A DNA stretch of 64,000 nt, from positions 89,464,564-89,528,563 of the forward strand of contig CM077166.1 in NCBI GenBank assembly GCA_039583875.1, in the 5' to 3' direction. Of this stretch, positions 34,375 to 43,399 are shown one piece after another. Each line of letters begins with the position of its first letter. Position 1 is the first letter of the stretch. Under the pieces are notes generated by a model. That model made no database searches and was not told where the DNA came from. It saw only the letters and a program-made list of their open reading frames with translations. Position numbers and translations under genes: made by a program. The stretch comes from Platanthera guangdongensis. Its lineage: Eukaryota > Streptophyta > Magnoliopsida > Asparagales > Orchidaceae.

Positions 34375-34819
34375 AGCCGGTACCAGATCTTATTCTATCA
34401 GTCAAGGATTAAGCTAAACAATAATCAATTAAAGAGGATCTAAGAAGTAGTGGAGGAGTTTAAGGCCGAATCAGACTAGTACACTACTAGATAGGCGAAG
34501 GGGAAATGGATGTACCCAGACCTTGGGGAACCATAATTATAAAGGCTATAGGGCCTGTGTGGCTTAGTGTAAGATTGTGTGTTGTGGGCTGAGTATAGGC
34601 TTGTTGAAGGCTGAGTGTGTGTATGATTCTGAGCCTGGTTGCTGTTTTATGTTCTGTGAAATAGTGGAGGAGTTTGGCTGTAATTAAAGGCGAAGGGGGA
34701 AATATGCCTAAAATAAAACTGTTTATAATTCTGTGGTTGCTGTTTTAGATTAAGGTTTATAAAGATTAAGGTCACCTATTCACCCCCCCTCTAGGTGATT
34801 AGGTACAATTTCTTTCAAG

Positions 34820-34830
34820 TGGTATCAGAG
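34820..34830 (+). other. E5 primer binding site, tRNA-iMet
   Basis: TGGTATCAGAG, two bases after the LTR end, matches the plant initiator-Met tRNA 3' end. Confidence 0.85.
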
Positions 34831-34922
34831 GGAGGTTACTCAAAAAGGATTTAACAGTTTGAGTAAAAGATCCTGTTGGCAGATTTAGTATAATCAAGTG
34901 CAGAATCAAGAAAATCAAGAAA

Positions 34923-36932
34923 ATGGGTTCAACAGAGAATCATAAAGAACTTGGATCCATGAAGTTGCCAATCTGCAGAATGGAGATTTTTGGCATCTGG
35001 AAAGAAAGGGTTAGACTATTTATGGAAGCCTCTGACCCTAAAATCTATATCACAGTCAAAGAAGGGTCATATGTGCCGATGAAAGTATCTGTGTTAGATG
35101 CAAATCAAAGAACTCCAAAAGACTATTCTGAAATGACTAAGGATGAGATTATTCTGGCCACTATTGACAAGAGGGCTCAGAATATAATTGTAAGTGCAAT
35201 AGATGATGCCACATTCAAGAATTTGATACACTGTAAAATATCAAAGGAAATGTGGGACACACTGATAGTGTACATGGAGGGCTCTGAAGAAGTTAGACTG
35301 GACAAAAAGTCTTTATTAAACCAAGAGTATGAGAGCTTCAGACAAGGAAGGTCTGATAGCATAACTGAGTGCTACAAGAAATTCTATATGATAGTTAATG
35401 AGTTAATTTCCTATGGAAGAGAATTCAGTAATTATGAGCTGAATGATAAGTTCTTGAGATCCCTAACTAAAGATTGGGATACTAAGATTTGTGTCATAAG
35501 GGAAATGGCCAAATTAGCAGACATTCCTCCTCCAACATTGTTTGGAAAACTGTTATCATATGAGATGCAGTTGATGGTAAGGAAGGAGGAGGAGAAGACT
35601 ACAAGAATTGAGCATAAAGAAAGAGCTGTGGCTTTCAAGACAGAAGCCACTAGGAAATATAAAAGTAAGTCTCCATCTCCACCTCCAAAAGTTGATGAGA
35701 CTGAGACAAATGAGTCAGTAAGCAGGAATTCTGAAAGAAGTGAGAGTGTTGAGGACTTTGCAGCTTTCACTAGACATTTTCTGAAGTTTCTAAAGAAGAA
35801 ACATTGGAGGTCTAAGTCATCCACTTCACAGAAGTCATCAAAGAATGACAGGAGAAAGGACAAGTCAATTAAAACTACTTCTTCAAAGATAGTTTGTTAT
35901 TGTTGTAACAGACAAGGACATGTTGTTGCTGACTGTCCAGAGAAAAGGAAAGAGTCAACTGATAAGAAGAAGACTCAAATCAAGGGCAAAAAGGAAAGGT
36001 CCTTTGTTGCTAAGAAGGACAAAAGTCTATCAGATATGTCATCTTCAGAAACTGATTCAGAACCTGAAGCTTATATTGGATTGTTTGCTGAAGAAGAGGA
36101 AGAGGAGTTCATCCAGTTAATGAACTCTATATATGAACATGAGGACACTCAGTGCCAGGGACTGATGGCCTTATCAGAAGGAGACAAAATCCAGGATCAG
36201 CATGGACCAAGTCAGGTACAAAATTATTCTTCAAGTTCAATTTCTAGTGCTGGATCAGAATCTGATTCATCAACATCAAGTGATGAGAGTGGATCTGAAT
36301 CTGAAGGAGACATTCATCAATTAATTGAAGAATATAAAGTAGTGTTGCAAGCTTTGAAGAAAAGCAAATCCTTGGCCAAGAGTCAGGCTATAGAGATTAC
36401 TAATCTTAAAGTTGTTGCAACAGATTTTGATAAGTTGCTTGATCAGAAACTAAATGAAATAGCCAGGCTGAAGAACATTACTGTTATTCAGATGCGGACT
36501 ATTATATTCAAGAATGATCAAATCAGAAATCTGGAGATTAGTCTTCAGAAAGAGAGAGATATAGTAGCAAGGTTTTCTAAACCAAAGTCTGTTCTACCTT
36601 TGATAGATGAGTTCATTTCTCAAAAAGGTAAAACTGGATTGGGGTTTAATAAACCTGTCAGGACTGTTCAGTGCAAGTCTAAGGGCAAAGCCCCAGTACT
36701 CAACAAGCCTGCTGTAGATAAAATAGTCAGAGTTGTACCTAAGCAAAGGTACAACAGATTTGAGTGCTGGTGTTGTGGCAAGGTAGGCCACTTTGCCATA
36801 GACTTTTGTCACAATTCTAGTGCCAAGGTGAGTAGCAAAATGCCTGTTAGAAAAGCTACAGGTGGTTTTGTTAAGAGGCAAACTAACCAGCACCAAGGAC
36901 CCAAGAATTCTTTGGGTTCTAAGGTTAACTAA
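34923..36932 (+). CDS. gag: E5 Gag with two zinc knuckles
   Basis: ATG at 34923, 669 residues. The N-terminal 220 residues form a copia Gag (capsid) region. CCHC zinc knuckles lie at about residues 325-338 (CYCCNRQGHVVADC) and 617-632 (CWCCGKVGHFAIDFC); the second departs from exact CCHC spacing. Between them are an acidic Ser/Glu-rich tract and a coiled-coil-like stretch (about residues 460-560). The TAA at 36930-36932 is in the same frame as the protease that follows, so it probably arose from CAA in one gag-pol frame. It would form the particle that packages E5 RNA. Confidence 0.88.
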   Translation: MGSTENHKELGSMKLPICRMEIFGIWKERVRLFMEASDPKIYITVKEGSYVPMKVSVLDANQRTPKDYSEMTKDEIILATIDKRAQNIIVSAIDDATFKNLIHCKISKEMWDTLIVYMEGSEEVRLDKKSLLNQEYESFRQGRSDSITECYKKFYMIVNELISYGREFSNYELNDKFLRSLTKDWDTKICVIREMAKLADIPPPTLFGKLLSYEMQLMVRKEEEKTTRIEHKERAVAFKTEATRKYKSKSPSPPPKVDETETNESVSRNSERSESVEDFAAFTRHFLKFLKKKHWRSKSSTSQKSSKNDRRKDKSIKTTSSKIVCYCCNRQGHVVADCPEKRKESTDKKKTQIKGKKERSFVAKKDKSLSDMSSSETDSEPEAYIGLFAEEEEEEFIQLMNSIYEHEDTQCQGLMALSEGDKIQDQHGPSQVQNYSSSSISSAGSESDSSTSSDESGSESEGDIHQLIEEYKVVLQALKKSKSLAKSQAIEITNLKVVATDFDKLLDQKLNEIARLKNITVIQMRTIIFKNDQIRNLEISLQKERDIVARFSKPKSVLPLIDEFISQKGKTGLGFNKPVRTVQCKSKGKAPVLNKPAVDKIVRVVPKQRYNRFECWCCGKVGHFAIDFCHNSSAKVSSKMPVRKATGGFVKRQTNQHQGPKNSLGSKVN

Positions 36933-38182
36933 TCTATTTTGCAGGTGAGTCCAAGTGGACATGCCCCAATATGGTACTTGGACAGTGGATGTTCTAGGCA
37001 CATGACTGGAACTAGGGGATTGCTAAAGGACTATACACCAATCAAGGATGATCCTAAAGTCACCTTTGGTGGTTCTGAAAAAGGAATCATCAAAGGTTTT
37101 GGTAACATTTCTAGTAACCTTATAACAATTACTAAAGTGGCTTATGTTAAAGGTTTAAAACACAACCTCATTAGTATAAGTCAGCTGAGTGATCTAGGAT
37201 ATGACATCTCATTTGTTAAAGATGGTTGTCATATCAGGAGGTCAAATGATCAAAAGATCATTTTGACAGGTTATAAGAAGAGAAATGTCTATTGTCTAGA
37301 CATTATGTGTGAGAACAATGTTTCTCCTGTGTGTCTTGTAGCTGATGAGAAGGTCTCTCATTGTGTCAAATGGCACAAGAGGCTAGCCCATCTTAACTAC
37401 AAGACAATTGGTCAACTCTATAGTAAAGAGTTAGTGAGGAATGGTCCTCAAGTTAAGTGTAAAAAGGTTGGGATATGCTCAGCTTGTCAAAAGGGCAAGC
37501 AGACTAAATCCACCTTTAAAAGCATTGAGAACAAAGATGCTGTGAGGTGCTTATACCTCTTGCATATGGATCTCTTTGGTCGTATGCCAGTTAACAGCCT
37601 AGGTAGTAAGGTCTATACATTTGTGGTAGTTGATGACTACTCAAGGTATTCCTGGGTATTCTTCCTAAGGCAAAAGTCTGAAACACCTAGTATCTTTTAT
37701 AGTTTTGTCAAACAAATTCAGAATGAGTTAGACAGTACAGTGGTCAAAATAAGAAGTGAACATGGTACTGAATTCCAGTCTGATAGTATGAAAAAGCTAT
37801 GTGAAGAGTTTGGGATATTTCAGGAATTTTCCTCACCAAGAACACCTCAGTAAAATGGTATTGCTGAAAGGAAAAATAGAACCTTTATTGAGGCTGGTAG
37901 AACCCTATTAAGTGACACATCTCTCCCTGAATATTTCTGGGCTGAGGCAGTTAATACTGCATGTCATGTGATTAATAGGGCTACTATCACCAAGAGTCAC
38001 AATAAGACCCCCTATGAGATTGTGAAAGGCAGAAACCAAACCTATCCTATTTCAGGATCTTTGGTTGTAAATACTTTATACTTAACAATGGTAAGTCTTA
38101 CTTAACCTAGTTTGCTGCCAAATCAAAAGAGGGGATCTTTGTTGGGTACAGCAACAACAGTAAGGCTTATAGAGTCTATAAC
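36933..38182 (+). pseudogene. pol: E5 protease and integrase, broken
   Basis: In frame with Gag. Protease has WYLDSGCSRHMTG near 36973. Integrase has a zinc domain (KWHKRLAHL to CSACQKGK, about 37370-37500), YLLHMDLFG near 37555, IRSEHGTEF near 37750 and, after a TAA at 37851-37853 (CAA to TAA), NGIAERKNRT. The second catalytic Asp is Glu (SEHGTE). Near 38030-38045 one base is missing, which changes the frame to that of RT, and TAG at about 38107 breaks the RIFGCK...LT.FAAKSK region. It would join element DNA to the host chromosome. Confidence 0.85.
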
Positions 38183-40105
38183 TTGACTACTCAAGTTGTA
38201 GAAGAATCAGTACATGTAGTATTCGATGAAGCTAGACTCATTAACAATGAATTGTCTAGAAGTATTTACAGCTCCTCAGGTGTGACTGAGAAGATGGACA
38301 AGCTCACTATAGAAGAAGGTCCTTCTACAAGTCAGCAAGTAGAAGATAGTGGCTATTGTCCAGGGGGAGTACTAGATGCACCTAATGCAGAAGAAGACCA
38401 AGGAGTGCAGCAAGTTGAAGAAGCTGTAGGTGTACAACCTGAAGACATGCTACCTCCAGCAAATAGACATCTAAAAGATCATCCAGCCAATCAAATTATT
38501 GGTGATCTCAGACAAGGGGTACATACAAGGAGCAGAAATCTAAGTTCAGTACTCTACTCCAGTTTTCTATCCCAAGTAGAGCCAAAGAAGTTTGAAGAAG
38601 CCATCCTAGACCCTCATTGGATTGAGGCTATGCAAGAGGAGCTGAACCAGTTCAAAAGATGCAATGTTTGGGAGCTAGTTCCTAAACTAAAAGATCATAA
38701 CATAATTGGAACCAAGTGGATCTTTCGGAACAAGCTGGATGAACATGGAGTCATTATAAAGAAAAAAGCAAGACTGGTTGCAAAAGGTTATAGGCAGGAA
38801 GAAGGTATTGACTTTGATCAAACCTTTGCTCCAGTAGCCAGACTGGAGGCAATAAGGATGTTCTTGGCCTATGCAACCTATCAAGGGTTTAAAGTATACC
38901 AAATGGATGTTAAGTCAGCTTTTCTGAATGGAAATCTGAAGGAAGAAGTCTATGTGGAACAGCCATCAGGTTTTGTTGATTCTACTAAACCTAATTATGT
39001 CTATAGACTTAGGAAGGCTTTGTATGGGTTAAAACAAGCCCCTAGGGCTTGGTATGAAATCCTGTCTAGTTTCCTCATTGAGAATAAATTCACAAGGGGG
39101 AAAATAGACAAGACTCTATTCCTTAGGGAATCTAGAGGCAAGATCATTCTAGTCCAAATATATGTAGATGATATCATATTTGGGTCTACAGAAAATAGTC
39201 TTTGCAGAAAGTTTGCAAAACTAATGCAAGGACAATTTGAAATGAGCAGTATGGGGGAACTTAAGTTCTTCTTGGGTCTCCAAGTTAGACAGACTGAGAA
39301 TGGTTTATCCATATGCCAATCTAAGTTCACCTTAGAGTTGATAAGGAAGTATGGTATGGAATCATCCAGTACCATGAAAACTCCTATGGGGTCAAGTATG
39401 TCTCTTTGCAAAGATGATGGAGGGAAACCTGTAGATGAGACTTTGTATAGAGGGATAGTTGGCTCCCTATTGTATTTGACTGCTAGTAGACCAGATATCA
39501 TGTATGCTACATGTGTATATGCTAGGTACCAAGCTTGCCCTAAAGAATCTCAATTGACAGCAGTCAAAAGAATTCTGAGATATCTTAAGGGCACTCCTAA
39601 TCTAGGCCTTTGGTACCCTAGGAATGGAGACTTTGAACTGACAGGTTATTCAGATGCAGATTTTGCAGGCTGCAAGGAAGATAGGAAAAGTACAACAGGT
39701 ACCTATCAATTCCTAGGTGGAAGACTGATATCCTGGAGTAGCAAGAAGCAAATAAGTGTGGCTATCTCCACAGCAGAATCAGAGTATGTTGCTGCAGGAA
39801 GTTGTTGTGCTCAACTTCTATGGATTCAACATCAGCTAGAAGACTATGGTATTCAAGTAAGTAGAATACCTCTATTTTGTGATTCTACTAGTGCTATTTC
39901 TATTGCAAACAATCCTGTCTCCCATAGTAGGACTAAGCACATAGAAATAAAATACCATTTTCTAAGAGAACATGTGGAAAAAGGAGATATTTCACTAGAA
40001 TATATTAATACAGATAATCAGCTAGCTGTCATGTATACTAAGCCCTTAGATGAAACCAAATTCAATAAATTTAAAATTGAATTAGGTATGATAAACTTAG
40101 AATAA
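38183..40105 (+). CDS. pol: E5 reverse transcriptase and RNase H
   Basis: Open for 640 residues. After an integrase C-terminal and linker segment, RT starts near 38600 ([15 protein letters not shown]), with [37 protein letters not shown] and the catalytic [12 protein letters not shown] near 39160. RNase H has YSDADFAGC near 39650, [20 protein letters not shown] near 39755 and [18 protein letters not shown] at the end. It stops with TAA at 40103-40105. All RT catalytic residues appear present. It is part of a broken polyprotein, so expression alone is unlikely. Confidence 0.9.
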   Translation: MTTQVVEESVHVVFDEARLINNELSRSIYSSSGVTEKMDKLTIEEGPSTSQQVEDSGYCPGGVLDAPNAEEDQGVQQVEEAVGVQPEDMLPPANRHLKDHPANQIIGDLRQGVHTRSRNLSSVLYSSFLSQVEPKKFEEAILDPHWIEAMQEELNQFKRCNVWELVPKLKDHNIIGTKWIFRNKLDEHGVIIKKKARLVAKGYRQEEGIDFDQTFAPVARLEAIRMFLAYATYQGFKVYQMDVKSAFLNGNLKEEVYVEQPSGFVDSTKPNYVYRLRKALYGLKQAPRAWYEILSSFLIENKFTRGKIDKTLFLRESRGKIILVQIYVDDIIFGSTENSLCRKFAKLMQGQFEMSSMGELKFFLGLQVRQTENGLSICQSKFTLELIRKYGMESSSTMKTPMGSSMSLCKDDGGKPVDETLYRGIVGSLLYLTASRPDIMYATCVYARYQACPKESQLTAVKRILRYLKGTPNLGLWYPRNGDFELTGYSDADFAGCKEDRKSTTGTYQFLGGRLISWSSKKQISVAISTAESEYVAAGSCCAQLLWIQHQLEDYGIQVSRIPLFCDSTSAISIANNPVSHSRTKHIEIKYHFLREHVEKGDISLEYINTDNQLAVMYTKPLDETKFNKFKIELGMINLE

Positions 40106-40613
40106 GTTTTCAAAATTGGCTAAGTAAAAAGGTGTCGACACACAGAGTTGTCTGTGTCGACACAGAGAAGTGGTGTCGACATTTCAGAGAAATGGTGTCG
40201 ACACATCTAGGAAGTAAGTGTCGACACTTCAGAGAAGTAGTGTCGACACATGCAGTGTAGGTGTCGACACATCCAAGGTGGTGTCGACACTTAGGCTTTA
40301 CTTAGAATTAGTCTAGTAAAGTCTCGACTAAGTGTCGAGCAAAGCGGTGTCGACACATAAACAAGTGTCGACACATATATTCTGTCGACTATACTTGTGT
40401 CGACACATAGTTGTCGAGACATTATAAGTAAGTGTCGACACTTATCAACAGTGTCGACACAATTTAAGTATTTTGACGCGCCCTTTCATCTTCGATTCTA
40501 GAAAGGTATAAATAGGTTCTCGCCATCGTTGGTCGACACGCTCACCCAAGTTTCGAGACCAAACTTGTGTGTCGACATGTCTCTTTTCTAGATTCAAATT
40601 TCTTCAAACCCTA
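40106..40613 (+). promoter_or_regulatory. E5 spacer between pol and third ORF: GTGTCGACAC array, TATA box (putative internal promoter)
   Basis: About a dozen copies of GTGTCGACAC lie at 40132-40470, the same palindrome as in the E5 LTR. After them comes TATAAATA at 40507-40514 (GGTATAAATAGG) and an ATG at 40614, 100 bp further. The arrangement matches the LTR U3 order (array, TATA, transcript), and the E3 spacer has the same plan. A dedicated promoter for the third ORF is inferred. Confidence 0.6.
40507..40514 (+). promoter_or_regulatory. TATA box upstream of E5 third ORF
   Basis: TATAAATA, a strong plant TATA match, placed 37 bp after the last GTGTCGACAC of the spacer array. Confidence 0.6.
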
Positions 40614-41728
40614 ATGGCGCACAAGCTCGAAGAGAATGTGAATGAAGGATATGAACTCGTGCGCCACGCATTTGATGACGCGGAACCAGATATCAAAGGT
40701 GTGATAACCCTAATAGCTGAGACTGGGTTAGAATTTCTTGTTTCAGAACCGATTAAGATCTGGAAGAAGGAAGTCCTTGAGTTTCTGAATGGAGCAACTC
40801 TAGATGAATCTGGACTTAAGATTAAGTCAAGAGTTCATGGAACCAAGGTCAAGGTCACACAAAAGAGTCTGAGGAAGGTACTTCATCTACCAAGGACAAA
40901 GGATGAAGAAGATGTTTCTGCTTCTAAGACTAGAGAAGCATTAACATGGTGTGGACTGGACTCTAAAATGAAAATTGGATCTGTGTTCAATAGAAAGGAA
41001 ATGAACATGCAAGGTAAATGTTTATCTGAAATTGTTGGCAAGGTTATCCTGAGCAAGCCTGGAGGGCATGACAAAATCTCAGCTCATATGTTTAGTCTCA
41101 TGACAAGGATAATATTCAAAGTAGATACTGATTGGTCTACAGTTATGTTTGAAAAGATAAAAGAGAGTATGAAGAAGCCCAATTTGGGCAGAATCCTGAG
41201 TCTATACCTAGCTGGTAGCATACCAGAGGTGATGAGTCAAGCAGCTGGAACTAAGATTAACCACATGAGGAGAATGGAGTTGTGAATCTTCTCTAGGTGG
41301 GATAGAGTCTTGACCAAGGAAATGCCAACTCCTGAGAAGGAAACACCCCTGAAAAGGAAGAAGAAGACAGCCCCTGTGGCTCAGGAATCCTCAAGCAGTT
41401 CTGAAGAACAAGTAGTGTTCACTCCTGATGAAGAAGAAACTGAAAATGCTGGACAATCTCTAGCAAGACAAGAGGATGCAGAGAGGCAGGGGGAGCTACC
41501 CTCAGCAAGCCCCATACACCAGGATTCAATCCAGGGGGAGCCTCTACTTATGGAAGAGCCTACTCCACTTGAGAGTGAACACGCTACCCACACAATACTT
41601 GAGGTAATAACTGAGATTAATAAATTAGATTTCCCTATTGAGGATGACATTATGACTGACACATTATCTAATGTTAATCAGCCACCTCAGATTCTTAGTC
41701 AACCTCAAGATGTTGTGATGGAAGACAC
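40614..41728 (+). pseudogene. E5 third ORF ('envelope-like'), 5' part, cut by E7
   Basis: Likely start ATG at 40614 (CTAATGGCG); an upstream in-frame ATG at 40569 lies close to the repeat region. Residues about 100-225 share a pattern with the E3 third ORF: VGKVILS...GHDKIS, LM, W, then NLGRILSLYLAG. A TGA at 41283-41285 (likely from CGA) precedes a Glu/Ser/Pro-rich acidic tail that stays in the same frame to the E7 insertion at 41729. No signal peptide or membrane segment is visible. The rest continues at 49287. Function is unknown; the family is typical of Sirevirus-type elements. Confidence 0.78.
41724..41728 (+). repeat. E7 target site duplication, left copy (GACAC)
   Basis: GACAC before E7 is repeated at 49282-49286 after it. 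Confidence 0.95.
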
Positions 41729-43399
41729 TGTTAAATTTTCTCAACGTGGTCAACAAGATAGCCCAAACGCCAAATTAATATCTTCGAACTACCCAGTTCG
41801 CACGTTGAACCAGCGGAAACAAAGGAATAGAGGTACAAAGGTTAATCCCAACAAACAATGGAGGCACAAGCAGGTCTTTTATACATTCACTTCTTTACAA
41901 TGCGAGGCATACATAGCGAGACATGATTTCGCTAGTATAATAGCTGAAAACAGAAAGCATCAAAAAATAAGCCGGGCGGACAGCATCGGAGTCCGCCGAG
42001 ACCGCGAGGTCGCCGAGGTCGCCGAGTCCGCTGAGATCGCCCATGCTACGCTGCAATCCGCCGAATTGCCACGGAGTCCGCCGAAGCCGCGAGGCCGCGC
42101 GGACACACCGTTATTCTCCTCCTGCTGAACCTGAACTAAGGAACACCCCTACCCGCCTGAAGCCGGCGGACAGGTTATTGAAGATGGCAAAGATGAATCA
42201 GAGCTGACAAGTCGCAGAGCGACCTCCTGCTGAGTCCGCAGAGACCGCACACTTCCAAGTACTTGACCGAAGTCACAGCCAAACTCCTGGCTCCTTAAAG
42301 CTATCTGCGCGACCTGCACACAGCAAACCGTCAGCTTGAAACAATCCGCGCGGACTGACAAACACAGACCACAGCACTTCGCTCAACCCAACTTACTGTT
42401 CACTCTCGTTACTTAGGTTATGCCAGGGGGGGTCCTATTTATAGGCAAGGTGAGGAGTGTGGTCATCGCCCAAGAGATAGTGTCACCACCCCAGCCCGCG
42501 CGATAGCAATCCTCCGACCGCCGAGTCCGCATGGACTTAGCCGGATACCAAGGGAAACCGCCAGGAGCAAGGCAAACATTGGCGAACCCTCTCCAGTCCG
42601 CCCAAGCTATGCGGACAAGGCATCAGCCCGCAAAGCTCCAACCACTGCAAGACAGCAACCCTCTTCAATGGCAGTCCGCACCAACCCGAGGCAGTCCGCA
42701 AGACTCACGCCTCAATCCGCCACAAGTCCACGACCAAAGGAAGACAGCAACAGTCCGCCCGGTCACAGCGGACTTGGCGGATACCGCAGACACCATGGCC
42801 TTGGCACAAAGTTTGACCAAGTCCAAAACCATCAAGGGTCAATGCGAGCATGGCGGACTCAAATTCCCGTCCGCCAAACACCCTAGCACAGACCGCCATC
42901 AGTCCGCGAGCTCCTCGCACATCTGTCCAAAACAGCAGCCAACCCCGGACTCCAAACCCAGTCCGCCAATCGATCTCCACAGCAAATCGCCTGCTGTGCC
43001 ACCAGAGCTCGACAAGGCCTCAGCCAAGCTCTAAGCTCAGTCCACAACAGCCCACACCGTGGACACTCCAGTCCGCATGCTACCCGCGGACACAAGCCAA
43101 ACCGCCTATCAGCACAAGCTTGCACCCGCGGCCACTGAGCAATGCACCAGTCCGCAAGCCTTTATCCGCTCAGGCCGCTCCTTGGCAAAGCCAATCAACA
43201 AACACCCTATCCGCAGAAACCAGGCCGCATAGTCCGCGGACTCCATGCAACAAGCCGCTCAGAAGACAACTGGCTTCTCACTAGACCTTCCACCAGGCCG
43301 CAAATCTCAGTCCGCCCAGTCCGCCTAGTCCGCCAACGCTGTCCGCCCCAGGCCGCCCGGCCTGTCCTGTCACCCACTTCCACTTCACAAATTTCAACA
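41729..43399 (-). repeat. E7 3' LTR (left copy)
   Basis: 1671 bp, TGTTGAAATTT...TTTAACA on the minus strand, matching 47612-49281. It is GC-rich and packed with GTCCGC/GCGGAC hexamers on both sides of a TATA box (42436-42443). The open frames 42149-43603 over it are chance products of the GC-rich repeat. Confidence 0.93.
42436..42443 (-). promoter_or_regulatory. E7 LTR TATA box (left copy)
   Basis: The minus strand reads GCCTATAAATAGG. The matching copy is at 48318-48325. It is the likely core promoter of E7. Confidence 0.65.

Larger units (their letters stand above)
31473..34817 (+). repeat. E5 5' LTR, interrupted by E6 and partly scrambled
   Basis: 31473-32497 aligns well with 51261-52267. 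E6 occupies 32498-34374. The LTR resumes with a duplicated CCGGT at 34376-34380 and ends TTTCTTTCA before the primer site. From 34380 to 34760, blocks that lie in one order in the 3' LTR (52680-53000) appear reordered, duplicated or merged. Confidence 0.82.

Noticed and set aside
32493..34380. Reading E6 as an ordinary solo LTR with intact ends
   Set aside because: The CCGGT duplication fits, but the first bases of the LTR and many internal pieces are missing and E5 LTR pieces are woven in, so I kept it as damaged or misassembled.
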